DNA of 64,000 bases. It comes from Saccopteryx bilineata (taxonomy: Eukaryota > Chordata > Mammalia > Chiroptera > Emballonuridae). The position numbers and the translations under genes were made by a program. Below are positions 53,590 through 64,000 of the stretch, piece by piece. How positions within the stretch are numbered: position 1 is the first letter of the stretch; each line of letters opens with the position of its first letter. The DNA lies in NCBI RefSeq assembly GCF_036850765.1, contig NC_089492.1, positions 169,692,296 through 169,756,295 of the forward strand, given 5' to 3'. A model generated the notes under the pieces. That model ran no database searches, was not told the DNA's origin, and was given only the letters and a program-made list of their open reading frames with translations.

Positions 53590-54970
53590 ATTTTCTCTTT
53601 AAATAATATTGGGTGAAATTCGTACTGAATAAAAACTTTTAAGAAAATGAGCAGTTATTTCTTTGCTTTCAAATTTATTTTCAACAAACAGAACTGATTT
53701 TCTCATCCATCCCAACTCTAGTTTTTTATAGTATAATCTCTCCATTTTTAGACTATAGCACTGCTGAAAGGTACAACTACGTGGGCTAAGATGCATACCT
53801 TCCTCTGGAACCCAGCCTAGGAAGGCCACTTTTCCTCCTCTACCTGCCTTCCCTAGGTCTGAGAAAGGGAGCTCCCTGTCTGAGGCCTGCCGCAGTAGCT
53901 AATGGCCTCATGCTGGTTGTGTGTCTCTTCATCGCTATCTGCCTCACAGGGAGATGGAGAGAACAAGATAGACTCTGGGGGTCCTCCGGAGCTGAGGGAG
54001 ATGTAGGGCAGCCTCTACTTGGCCCCTTCCTCATCTTTCACCCTGCTTGAGGGCAGTCCAGGCCTCCACCTGCAGCACTGGCTCCAATGCACTCACCTGC
54101 CAGTGAGTCAGGGGAGAGGGAACATTGCCTAGTCATTGCCTAGGCCTATGTGACATAAATGTGGCCTAGAATGAAGGCCTACTGACAGGAAGGAGCACGG
54201 CAGGTCTCTGAGGTCAGCCACCTGGGAGGCTCAGTGCCCTGCGGGACAGGACTGACTGGCACAGGGTGCTGAGCTCCAGGGCGGCAAGCTGCAGGGCCTG
54301 GAAGGGCTGCTGGGCCCAGCAAAGTGGATGTGGGTCAAGCCCTGCCTCTCCCCCCAGGTCTGACTTTTCTCCTTCCTGCCTGGGGCATCTGGGAGCATAG
54401 CCACAGCCTCCATGTCCTCCAAGGAGGAGAAAGGACATATCAGTGTCCCTGCCAACAAGGTGCAGATGACTGGAAGGGCTTCCTCTGGAGAGGACGATGC
54501 ATAGGAGAGGAGAGCGAGAAGGGATGGTGGGGAGCGAGGACAATGTGGCCCACAAGGCCCTCTGTACCTGAAACCACATTTGCTCTGCATCACCTTCAGG
54601 GAGGTAAGTCACCTGAGGCCAAGAGCATTGGCTGAGCTTCCTGTTGCCACAAAGCTCGGTGGTGATGAACTCAGCCAGCAGGGCCTGTTTGCTGTTACAC
54701 CGCTGCCTCCTCACCGCCCAGGGCCTCCTACTATAGAGAAGGGAGACCACGATTTCCCCAGAGTGCTCCTTCTCCACATCCCTCCAAACTGGAGAAACCA
54801 GTTTGCCCCAGCCCCAATTTGTGAAGGACTCACAAGCCCACCTGTCACTATATTTGTGGCTTCAATGAACATTGCCTTAATGTAAAGGAAGTTTCCAAAA
54901 TAAACAACAGGTAAGAGACCCACTGCAAAGTTGCCTGAGGTCCTTACCTCTTCTCCACAAGCCAGCCAGC
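53590..54970. other. Unassigned DNA including a GC-rich stretch with overlapping open frames
   Basis: At 54214-54777 a 187-codon frame is open on the minus strand, overlapped by 120- and 103-codon frames in other registers. The region is GC-rich, which favours chance open frames. No domain, signal peptide or splice pattern was recognised. It is left as a possible exon or long non-coding segment, without a function. Confidence 0.3.
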
Positions 54971-54974
54971 TCCT

Positions 54975-55090
54975 CCACAGGGCAGGTTCCATCTGTATAA
55001 CCTGTGTCTCTGGTGCCCAGCACCATGCCTGGCACATGGCAGATGCTCCATAAGGTGTTTGAGGATGGATGAGTGAATGAGTGGAGGAAT
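54975..55090 (+). mobile_element. L2 3' end
   Basis: 'ctggtgcccagcaccatgcc' and 'tggcacatggcagatgctcc' with 'gagtgaatgagtgg' are the L2 3' end in sense orientation. Confidence 0.75.
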
Positions 55091-55119
55091 GCTTGAGCCA
55101 ATCCTAGAACTCCCAGTGA

Positions 55120-55270
55120 GTGAACATTCATTCACTTACTCAAATTATATTAATTAAGCACCAAGCTTGCTCCAGACAATAAACTGGGCACTTATTGCTG
55201 TGGAATGGACAGACCTCTGTGCCCTGGACTCATGGGGGTTAGCATCTAATAAGCAAGATGGTCATTAAAC
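55120..55270 (-). mobile_element. L2 fragment
   Basis: 'ttaagcaccaagcttgctcc', 'actgggcacttattgctgtg' and 'ctcatgggggttagcatcta' follow reversed L2 3' sequence. Confidence 0.55.
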
Positions 55271-55649
55271 GAAATGTGACTAACTCATTATGTGTTATGG
55301 TTGAGGCTGTGTGTGCACTATTAAGAGCATCGGCCACAATTGTTGGTTCTGAACATTTAGATGACCAGCTATTAATCTGAGATATAATTTTACAATTAGG
55401 TCGTTTGTTTGTTTTTTTACAAAATTCTTATTTTTCAAATCCACTTGGGTGTAGTTTAAACACAGGTTGTTTTTGTATTTGTTGTAATTTGTATTACAAT
55501 TCAGAAGAGTTCTATTTAAGGTCCACAAAGGAAAGCCAAGACACCCATATTAAAGAAGATCAGGTTTAAGTTCCACTGGACTAAGAAATTCCCACCTGCT
55601 TGCCAAAGATGATTACCTGTATTTTAAAGTTTAAAATTGCTTCTATATC

Positions 55650-55797
55650 CCTGGCTGGACAGCTCGGTTGGTCAGAGCACTGTCCCAAAGCACAGAAGTT
55701 GCCAGTTTGGTCCCTGGTCATGGTACATACAGAAAGAGATCAATGTTCCTGTCTCTCTTCATTCCTCTCTCACTAAAATCAATCAATAAACAATTTT
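55650..55797 (+). mobile_element. Diverged tRNA-derived SINE
   Basis: The head ccctggctggacagctcggt with 'gtcagagcactgtcccaaag' is tRNA-like, ending in 'aatcaatcaataaac'. Flanks ttaaaattgcttctata (about 55626) and ttaaaacttgcctctata (about 55798) support insertion. It differs from both VES and the short SINE form. Confidence 0.75.
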
Positions 55798-55920
55798 TAA
55801 AACTTGCCTCTATAGCAATATAATTATATAAAAATTACATGCATAAAAACACTAAAAGCATATAATAAAAATATTAACAGTAGTTTGTTATTAAATGGTA
55901 TGATTGGGGTGATCTTTCTA

Positions 55921-55935
55921 CTATTTCCAGTTTTT
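55921..55935. repeat. Left TSD of the L1 at 55936-61892
   Basis: ctatttccagttttt, repeated at 61893-61907. The left copy merges into the poly-T run of the minus-strand L1. Confidence 0.9.
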
Positions 55936-55943
55936 TTTTTTTT

Positions 55944-55966
55944 CTAGGTTAAAGTACCTTCCTTCT
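55944..55966 (-). other. Short 3'-transduced segment between two poly-A tracts
   Basis: ctaggttaaagtaccttcct and following bases lie between T13 (55931-55943) and the T-rich run at 55968-55988 that begins L1 3' UTR sequence. They are not part of the L1 3' UTR seen at 30.1 kb. Two stacked A-tails with unique sequence between are typical of 3' transduction. Confidence 0.7.
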
Positions 55967-56239
55967 CTTTTTTTTTCCTTTTTTTTAAATTAAATTTAAT
56001 GCAGTGACATTGATAAATTAGGGTACATATATTGAGAGAAAACATCTCTAGATTATTTTGACATTTGATTGTGCTGTATACCACTCCCCCAAAGTTAAAT
56101 TGTCTTCCGTCACCTTCTATCTGGTTTTCTTTGTGCCCCTCCCCTCCCCCAACCCCTCTCTCCTTCTTCACCCCCTCCACCCACTCCCCACTCCTGTTGC
56201 CATCACAATCTTGTTCATGTCTCTGAGTCTCATTTTTAT

Positions 56240-59200
56240 GTCCCTTCTATGTATGGATTCATATAGTTCTTAGTTTTTTTTTCTGATTTACTTATTTCAC
56301 TCCGTATAATGTTATCAAGGTCCATCCATGTTATTGTAAATGATCTGATGTCATCATTTCTTATGGCTGAGTAGTATTCCATAGTATATATGTACCAAAG
56401 CTTTTCTCTGACGGACACTTGGGCTGTTTCCAGATCTTCGCTATTGTGAACAATGCTGCCACAAACATGGGGGTGCATTTCTCCTTTTCGAGCCGTTCTA
56501 TGGTGTCCTTGGGGTATATTCCTTAAAGTGGGATAGCTGGGTCAAAAGGCAGTTCGATTTTCAGTTTTTTGAGGAATCTCCATACTGTTTTCCACAGTGG
56601 TTGCACCAGTCTGCATTCCCACCAGCAGTGCAGGAGGGTTCCCTTTTCTCCACATCCTCGCCAGCACTTACTCTGTGTTGTTTTGTTGATGAGCGCCATT
56701 CTGACTGGTGTGAGTTGATATCTCATTGTGGTTTTAATTTGCATTTCTCTAATGATTAGTGATGTTGAGCATTTTTTCATATGCCTGTTGGCCATTTGTA
56801 TATCCTCTTTGGAGAAGTGTCTATTCATCTCTTTTGCCCATTTTTGGATTGGGTTGTTTGTCTTCCTGGTGTTGAGATTTACGAGTTCTTTATAAATTTT
56901 GGTTATTAACCCCTTATCCGACGTATTGTCAAATATGTTCTCCCATTGTGTAGTTTGTCTTTTTATTCTGTTCTTGTTGTCTTTAGCTGTGCAAAAGCTT
57001 TTTAGTTTGATATAGTCCCATTTGTTTATCCTGTCTTTTATTTCACTTCCCCATGGAGATAAATCAGCAAATATATTGCTCTGAGAGATGTCTGAGAGCT
57101 TACTGCCTATGTTTTCTTCTAAGATGCTTATGGTTTCACGGCCTACATTTAAGTCTTTTATCTATTTTGAGTTTATTTTTATGAGTGGTGTAAGCTGGTG
57201 ATCTAGTTTCATTTTTTTGCAGGTAGCTGTCCAATTTTCCCAACACCATTTGTTAAAGAGGCTGTCTTTACTCCATTGTATTTCCTTGCCTCCTTTGTCA
57301 AATATCAGTTGGCCATAGAACTGTGGGTTTATTTCTGGGTTCTCTGCTCTGTTCCATTGATCTATATGCCTGTTCTTATGCCAGTACCAGGCTGTTTTGA
57401 GTACAGTGGCCTTGTAGTATAACTTGATATCAGGAACTGTGATACCTCCCACTTTATTCTTCTTTTTTAAGATTGCTGAGGCTATTCGTGTTCTCTTTTG
57501 GTTCCATATAAATTTTTGGAATATGTGTTCTATATCTTTGAAGTATGTCATTGGTATTTTAATTGGTATTGCATTGAATTTATAGATTGCTTTGGGTAAT
57601 ATAGACATTTTAATGATGTTTATTGTTCCTAACCATGAGCACAGTATATGCTTCCACTTGTTTGTATCTTCCTTGATTTCTTTTATCAATGCTTTGTAAT
57701 TTTCCGAGTACAAGTCTTTAGTCTCCTTTGTTAAGTTTATTACTAGGTACTTTATTTTTTTGGTTGTAATTGTGAAGGGGATTGTTTCCTTAATTTCTCT
57801 TTCTGACTGTTCATTGTTGGTGTATAAAAATGCCTCTGATTTCTGAGTATTGATTTTATATCCTGCCACTTTGCTGAATTCATTTATCAGGTCCAGTAGC
57901 TTTTTGACTGAGACTTTAGGGTTTTCTATATACAATATCATATCATCTGAAAATAAAGATAGTTTTACTTCTTCTTTTCCAATTTAAATGCCTTTTATTT
58001 CTTCATCTTCTCTGATTGCTGTGGCTAGGACTTCCAGGACTATGTTAAATAAGAATGGTGAAAGGGGGCACCCCTGCCTTGTTCCTGATCTTAAGGGTAT
58101 TGCTTTTAATTTTTTCCCATTGAGTATGATGTTGGCTGTGGGTTTCTCATAGATGGCCTTTATCATGTTGAGATATGTTCCCTGTATTCCCACTTTGCTG
58201 AGAGTTTTGATCATGAATGGGTGCTGGATTTTATCAAATGCTTTTTCTGCATCTATTGAAATTATCATGTGGTTTTTCTCCTTCTTTTTGTTTCTGTGAT
58301 GAATCACATTGATTGATTTACAAATATTGTACCATCCTTGCCTCCCCAGAATAAATCCCACTTGATCATGGTGTATGATTTTTTCCATATATTGTTGGAT
58401 CCAGTTTGCTAATATTTTGTTCAGGATTTTAGCATCTATATTCATCAGAGATATTGGCCTATAATTTTCTTTCTTTGTGTTGTCTTTGCCTGGTTTTGGA
58501 ATCAGAATTATGCTCGCCTCATAAAAGGAGCATGGAAGTCTTCCTTCCTCTTGAATTTTTTGAAATAGTTTGAGAAGGATAGGAGTTAGTTCTTCTTTGA
58601 ATATTTGGTAGAATTCCGTTGTGAAGCCATCGGGCCCTGGGCTTTTCTTTGTTGGGAGTTTTTTGATAACTGTTTCAATATCCTTTGTTGTAATCGGTCT
58701 GTTTAGGTTTTCTGATTCTTCCAGATTGATTTTTGGAAGATTGTATGTTTCAAGGAATTTGTCCATTTCATCCAGGTTGTCTAGTTTTTTGGCATGCAGT
58801 TCTTCATAGTATTTTCTTACAATATTTTGTGTTTCTGTTGTGTCAGTTGTTATTTCTCCTCTCTCATTTCTAATTTTATTTATTTGAGTCCTCTCTCTCT
58901 TTTTCTTGGTGAGTCTAGTTAAAGGTTCATCAATCTTGTTTACCTTTTCAAAGAACCAGCTCCTAGTTTCATTGATCTTCTGTATTGTTTCTTTAGCCTC
59001 TATGTCATTTATTTCTGCTCTGATCTTTATTATTTCCTTCCTTCTACTACATTTGGGCTTTACTTGCTGTTCTTTTTCTAATTCTTTTACATGCAGGGTT
59101 AAGTTGTTTATTTGAGCTTTTTCTAACTTCTTAAAATGTGCCTGTAGTGCTATGAATTTCCCTCTCAGCATTGCTTTCACTGTGTCCCATAAATTTTGAG

Positions 59201-60045
59201 TTGTTGTATGCTCATTGTCATTCGTTTCTAGGAATTTTTTTATTTCTTCTTTGATCTCATTGTTAATCCATTCATTATTTAACAACCTGCTATTTAGCTT
59301 CCATGTATTCGAGAATTTTTGAGCTTTTCTGTTGTGATTCATTTCTAGTTTCATGCCGTTGTGATAGGAGAAAGTGCTCGATATGATTTCAGTCTTCTTA
59401 AATTTGTTGAGAGCTCTTTTGTGCCCTAACATGTGGTCTATCCTAAAGAATGTACCATGAGCACTTGAAAAGAATGTATATTCTGCTGCTTTAGGGTGAA
59501 AGGTTCTGAAGATATCTATTAAATCGAGTTGATCTAGTGTTTCCAATAAGTCTGCTGTTTCTTTGTTAATTTTCTTTCTTGAGGATCTATTTAGTGATGT
59601 TGTGGGGTATTGAAATCCCCTACTATTATAGTATTGCTGTTGATCTCGCCCTTTAAATCCATCAAAGTCTGCTTTATATATTTGGGTGCTCCTATATTAG
59701 GTGCATAGATATTTATAATAGTTATATCTTCCTGTTGGATTGCTCCCTTTATCATTATGTAGTGGCCTTCTTTATCTCTTACTATATCCTTTGTTTTAAA
59801 GTCCAATTTTTCTGATATAAGTATTGCTACCCCAGCTTTTTTTCATTTCCGTTTGCATGAAACGTTTTTTTCCATCCTTTTACCTTCAATCTATGTGTGT
59901 CTTTTGTTCTAAGGTGTGTCTCTTGTAGACAACATATGTATGGGTCCTGTTTTCTTATCCACACAGCTACCCTATGTCTTTTGATTGGGTCATTTAAGCC
60001 ATTTACATTTAAGGTTATTATTGATATGTAGTTGTTTATTGCCAT
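56240..60045 (-). pseudogene. L1 ORF2 with frameshifts, nonsense codons and an altered RT motif
   Basis: It starts MAINNYIS at 60045. The endonuclease has C-C-L-Q-E-T-H-L and frame breaks near 59806-59829 and 59546-59593. A long open stretch (59546-57162) is interrupted only by TAA at 57984-57986. The RT catalytic motif reads F-S-D-D instead of F-A-D-D (about 57940-57960). A Trp codon is TAG at 57162-57164. The C-terminal Cys-rich block is readable at 56640-56700 in the same phase. It is inactive. Confidence 0.9.
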
Positions 60046-60103
60046 TTTCTTCTTTAAAGGTGTATTCCTTTTTTTGCTGTATTCTTTCCCCACTTTGATC
60101 TGT

Positions 60104-60930
60104 TTACACCAGGCCCCTTAACATTTCCTGCAGCATTGGTTTGGTTGTAATGAATTCCTTGAGTTGTTTTTTGTCTGGGAAGCTTTTTATTTCTCCTTCG
60201 ATTTTAAACAATAGCCTTGCTGGATAAAGTAGTCTTGGTTGTAGGTTCTTGTTCTGCATTACTTTGAATATTTCTTGCCATTCCCTTCTGGCCTCAAGTG
60301 TTTCTGTTGAGAAGTCAGATGTCATCCTTATGGGGGCTCCTTTGTAGGTGATAACTTTTTTTTCTCTTGCAGCTTTTAATATTTTCTCATTATCGCTTAG
60401 CTTTGGTATTTTAATTATGATGTGTCTTGGTGTAGGTTTCTTTGTGTTTCTCTTTAATGGAGTCCTCTGTGTTTCTTGGATTTATGAGAGTTTGTCTTGC
60501 ATTAATTTAGGGAAGTTTTCAGCTATGATATGATTGAACAAAGTCTGTATCCCTTGTTCTTTTTCTTCTTGTTCAGGAACCCCTATGATGCGGATGTTAT
60601 TTCTCTTCATGTTGTCACGGAGCTCTCTAAGAGTTTCCTCTGACTTTTTGAGTCTCTTTTCTCTTTTCTTCTCTGCTTTCATGCCTTCATTCCAGTTGTC
60701 CTCCAACTCGCTGATTCGATCCTCTGCACTATCTATCCTGTTTTTAATTTCTTCCACTGTGGTCTTTATTTCTGATATTGTATTTGTCATCTCTGACTGA
60801 TTCTTCTATTATACTTGCTATTTTTTTATTTAGGTTTTCATAATGACCATCCATTGTTGTTCTAAGATCCTTAAGCATCCTTACAATCATTATTTTGAAC
60901 TCCGCATCTGGAATTTGATTATTTCCATAT
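60104..60930 (-). pseudogene. L1 ORF1, broken
   Basis: The coiled-coil part is at 60790-60482 (Glu/Lys-rich, then I-I-G-V-P-E), and a separate open block at 60325-60104 carries the C-terminal domain from MTSDFSTETL. The two are separated by stop or frame lesions near 60330-60480. It is homologous to the ORF1 at 15877-16760. Confidence 0.85.
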
Positions 60931-60934
60931 CACT

Positions 60935-61892
60935 CAGTTCATCTCTCAAAGGTGTCTCTTGTGGTTTCATTTGGATTGCACTCCTTTGTCTTCTTATCAT
61001 GGTGTTTTATTTGTAGAGTTGGTTGAGTCTAGGCTTGGTGTTGTCTGCCTCCAGTTTTCAGTTGTGTTATTTCTAGGTCTTTTTGGGTTGGTATCAGCTG
61101 TTATCTGTAATCCACTTTCGGATTTGGGCAGCTTTGAAGTCTTGATTTGTTTGTTTTCTTAACAGGTGATAGTCTTGTTTACTGATCTCAGCAGGGGACT
61201 TCCTTGAAACTGTATCCAGGAATGCGATGGGTGTAACCTGAGACTCTGAAGGCCTCTTTAGCCAGCTAATCTCACTGGGGGCAGGGTGTTTTCTCAGCTT
61301 CAGTAGGGGGAGGTGTATCTCTGATCTCCACGGAGACCTGAGTTACTGCCTCTCCTCCCCACTTCTTGTTTTCAGCTGTGTCTTGTTGCGCTGATTGGAG
61401 CTGGAGAGATGTCCGGAGATCTCTGATCCAGAAGCACTTCAGCTCTGTTTTGTGAAAGGTTCAGTCCCTCCCCCACCTATGGCCGCCTCCAGCATGGATG
61501 AGTCAGCTTTTTTAGTTCATTTCCTGCATTCCTTAGCTCCTCACAGTCTGTCCCTCTCCCTGTCCTTTCCACTTGGGAGATAAGCTGGTCTTTTCAACGC
61601 ACCTCGCTCCCTGGTTGCCAGGCAAGTGGCTGTGAGCAGTAGTTTCTGCTCTTTTCCCTCTGAGATCCTCTCTGGGCTCTCAGCCTCAACCCCCCCCCTC
61701 TGTTCCAGTAAGTAGAGGAGGTTCAGGCACTCCCTACCAGGATTGTTGTGGTTTCTTCTTTGCTCCTTGGTTTTTGAGAGCTGTTCTTACAGTTCAGAGT
61801 TGTTTTTTCATGCTGATTTTTCCTAAATTGATTTGTATTCCAGTTTGGTGGTGAGAGCTGGGTGTCTGTGCATCCACCTACTCCGCTGCCAT
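60935..61892 (-). promoter_or_regulatory. L1 5' UTR (subfamily B copy 2)
   Basis: About 0.96 kb between ORF1 and the 5' duplication, moderately GC-rich. It ends (plus strand) in cctactccgctgccat, so the L1 starts ATGGCAGCGGAGTAGG. Apart from this end it does not resemble the 5' UTR at 16780-18141. Confidence 0.65.
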
Positions 61893-61969
61893 CTATTTCC
61901 AGTTTTTAATTTTATTATTTAACAGATGATAGATTATCCCTTTGTAATAAAATGAAACTTTAAAAAAGT

Positions 61970-62700
61970 CATTAATGGGGCCATGAAAAAGAAGGAAATA
62001 TTACCGTGCAGCAACATGCATGGACCTGGAAACTATTATGTTAAGTGAAATAAGCCAGGCAGAGAAAGAAAAATATCATATGACTTTACTCATTTGAGGA
62101 ATCCAATAAACAATGTGAACTGAGGAATGGAATAGAGCAGTGGTCCATACCAGTCCATGGGCCATTTTGTACCGGTCCACAGAGAAAGAATAAATAACTT
62201 ACATTATTTCTGTTTTATTTATATTTAAGTCTGAATGATGTTTTATTTTTTAAAAATGACCAGGTTCCCTCTGTTACATCCGTCTAAGACTCACTCTTGA
62301 TGTTTGTCTCGTAAGTTCGACAATTATATATAAAAATACCACAGTTTTTATGTTGATCGCATAATTTTATTTTGTGCATTTATCTGTCCCACCCACCCTA
62401 AAGGCTGGTCCGTAAAAATATTTTCTGACATTAAACTGGTCTGTGGCCCAAAAAAGGTTGGGAACCACTGGAATAGAGGCAGAGGTGGGATCAAAGGGAC
62501 CAGAGGGAAAGTGGATAAAGGGAAAGGGGATGATAGGATGGGATAATCCTGGAGGGAAGGGGAGAGGGGGTTGTGGGGAGGGGGGCAAAAGGGATGATGA
62601 GGGGACCATGGGGGGGATGCATTTTGGGAGACACTAGAATCAATGTAAACACAATAAACTAAAAAAATTTAAAATAAAATAAAAAATTAAAAAACTATTA
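61970..62700 (+). mobile_element. 5'-truncated L1 3' UTR, interrupted by a hAT MITE
   Basis: Sense-orientation L1 3' UTR text ('atgttaagtgaaataagcca', 'atatcatatgactttactca'), then the G-rich polypurine tract (62480-62630), 'aatgtaaacacaataaac' and an A-rich tail. The MITE at 62138-62470 splits it. It is the only L1 3' end of moderate age on the plus strand here. Confidence 0.8.
62138..62470. mobile_element. hAT MITE, family B, perfect TSD
   Basis: 333 bp, ends cagtggtccatacc and ggttgggaaccactg. Duplication gaatagag is perfect (62130-62137 and 62471-62478). It shares the interior with 49572-49864. Confidence 0.96.
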
Positions 62701-63568
62701 AATTATATCTTAGTTTGTCTCATTTTCCTTTTGGATTTATTTGTATTTTTCAGCCTGCAGTATCTTAAACTTAGTGATGTTAACTCTATCTTTCTTTTAT
62801 TTCCGAATACAGATAAATATGAAGGAATAAATGAATGAATTTTGAATCCCAAGTCTATAAGAGCAAGATATTGAAATTTTTGTCTCAAAGTATTCAAGTC
62901 AGATTTCCCAATGACTAAAGTGAAAATCTTCGGACTTCTCAAAAAAGATTTGTCAAAAGCTTGTTTTTATTGTGCTATTTAGTTCTTGGCTGTTTTTTTT
63001 TTTTTTGTAAATATGGGAGTTGAATATGGTAAGTGAATGGAATTAAATAAATATATTTAAACACATTCTATAATTTAATACTTCTCTAAATTCCATTATT
63101 TCAAAATGATGTGTCTCTTATTGAGAGTAACATTCTACAGCCTTCTTAAGAAATCTCATTTATTATCATCAATAGACATTTGGATCCCATCAGAACATTG
63201 CTTTCCATTCATAAATATATCTCTTTTGGCACCCTTCTCTAATCTGTTTAGTTATTATGACTAATAAGTAGGAAAGGTTATCTAAAATTTATTCAATCAT
63301 AAAATTTTACATTTGCAAAGATAATTAGTGGTCTTTTAGTCCAGAATCCTTCCCAATGCAAGAATTCCTTCTACAACCTTGGTCAGTAGTCTGCTTGAAT
63401 TCCTCACGTGCTAGGAAGCTTACTACCTCTCATGGAGGCTCAGTTTGTTTTCAAAAGCTGCTTATCTTTAAGTTATGTCCATTATATTATAGATGAAAGT
63501 TTCATGTTGTCTACATGTACAGCCCCCATCCCCAACACAAAATTCAGCACATCAAAAATATTCAGTAA
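62701..63568. other. Unassigned AT-rich DNA
   Basis: No gene or clear repeat. There is a T14 run near 62993-63006. Confidence 0.35.
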
Positions 63569-63966
63569 GCCCTGGCCGGTTGGCTCAGTGGTAGAGCGTC
63601 GGCCTGGTGTGCAGAGGTCCCGGGTTTGATTCCCGGCCAGGGCACACAGGAGAAGTGCCCATATGCTTCTCTACCCCTCCCCCTCTTCTTCCTCTCTGTC
63701 TCTCTCTTCCCCTCCCACAGCCGAGACTCCATTGGAGCAAAGATGGCCCGGGCGCTGGGGATGGCTCCTTAGCCTCTGCCCCAGGTGCTAGAGTGGCTCT
63801 GGTCGCAGCAGAGCGACGCCCCGGAGGGGCAGAGTATCGCCCCCTTGTGGGCAGAGGGTCGCCCCCTGGTGGGAGAGCCGGGTGGATCCCGGTCGGGCGC
63901 ATGCGGGAGTCTGTCTTACTGTCTCTCCCCGTTTCCAACTTCAGAAAAATACAACAAAAAATATAT
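63569..63966 (+). mobile_element. VES-type SINE, full length
   Basis: gccctggccggttggctcag, A box gtggtagagcgtc, B box gggtttgattcc, 'cacaggagaagtgcccat', C/T-rich middle, gagtctgtcttactgtctct and tail aaatacaacaaaaaa. Duplication atattcagtaa (63558-63568) and atattcagcaa (63967-63977), 10 of 11. Confidence 0.96.
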
Positions 63967-64000
63967 ATATTCAGCAAATGTTCATTGCATAAGACAAGTG

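Larger units (their letters stand above)
55936..61892 (-). mobile_element. Long L1 LINE (subfamily B copy 2) with a short 3' transduction
   Basis: Bounded by the 15-bp duplication ctatttccagttttt. On the minus strand it has a 5' UTR (about 61892-60935), ORF1 (about 60930-60104), ORF2 (60045 to about 56240), a 3' UTR with a C-rich plus-strand tract, an A-run, 23-27 bp of non-L1 sequence and a second A-run. It is the same coding subfamily as 11925-18141 by eye. Several stops and frameshifts make it inactive. Confidence 0.94.

Noticed and set aside
63569..63640. Functional tRNA gene
   Set aside because: The tRNA-like head with A and B boxes continues into the VES SINE body and A tail with flanking TSD, so it is a SINE promoter, not a tRNA gene.
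1..64000. CRISPR arrays, bacterial operons or phage-like systems
   Set aside because: No regularly spaced repeats, no ribosome-binding-site-linked coding clusters; SINE, LINE, ERV and hAT content shows a mammalian chromosome.

Overview
This is mammalian genomic DNA, almost certainly from a bat and most likely a vesper bat (Vespertilionidae). Four tRNA-derived VES-type SINEs, a Helitron 3' end with helicase coding sequence, and young non-autonomous hAT elements with 8-bp target duplications occur together. That combination is known from vesper bats; genus cannot be decided here. No complete host protein-coding gene was found. Nearly all interpretable sequence is transposable element, much of it nested.

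Layout. 1-785: L1 fragments (minus). 2.1-3.4 kb: tRNA-SINEs, an old L1 piece and a (TG)n(AG)n microsatellite. 4.3-9.54 kb: decayed class I (gammaretrovirus-like) ERV on +, interrupted at 6.52-7.83 kb by a Helitron 3' half that itself carries a VES SINE. 9.56-18.14 kb: one composite insertion bounded by an 18-bp duplication, holding a long minus-strand L1, about 1.9 kb of other sequence (minus-strand ERV gag/pro remnant, VES SINE) and a second L1 3' end; it looks like an L1 with a long 3' transduction. 18.2-20.4 kb: ERV remainder, a tRNA-SINE split by a 1.5-kb hAT element, and a 347-bp hAT MITE. 20.7 kb: an exon-like coiled-coil segment. 21.5-22.1 kb: GC-rich block with a minisatellite and a CRE-type palindrome. 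22.2-27.7 kb: old L1s containing SINEs and a truncated U1 snRNA retrocopy with target duplication. 28.5-29.2 kb: L2. 29.5-30.06 kb: ERV-L-type solo LTR, with a near-intact 6.05-kb L1 (30.07-36.12 kb, minus) inserted at its edge. 36.4-42.3 kb: ancient MIR/L2, a hAT MITE and unassigned DNA. 42.3-49.5 kb: an ERV-L provirus (5-bp TSD, two LTRs, gag-pro-pol, no env seen) carrying a VES, a second SINE, a hAT MITE and a foreign solo LTR. 49.5-55.8 kb: hAT MITE, MIR/L2, LTR pieces, L1 3' end, SINEs. 55.9-61.9 kb: third long L1 (minus) with a short 3' transduction. 62-64 kb: L1 3' end with a perfect-TSD hAT MITE, then a VES SINE.

Every younger L1 lies on the minus strand, and the only exon-like segment is on the plus strand. 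This would fit an intron of a plus-strand host gene, but that is inference. The window is mainly a readable record of successive insertions. All ERV, L1, Helitron and hAT coding regions carry stops, frameshifts or truncations. Boundaries given from TSDs or terminal repeats are exact; others are approximate.
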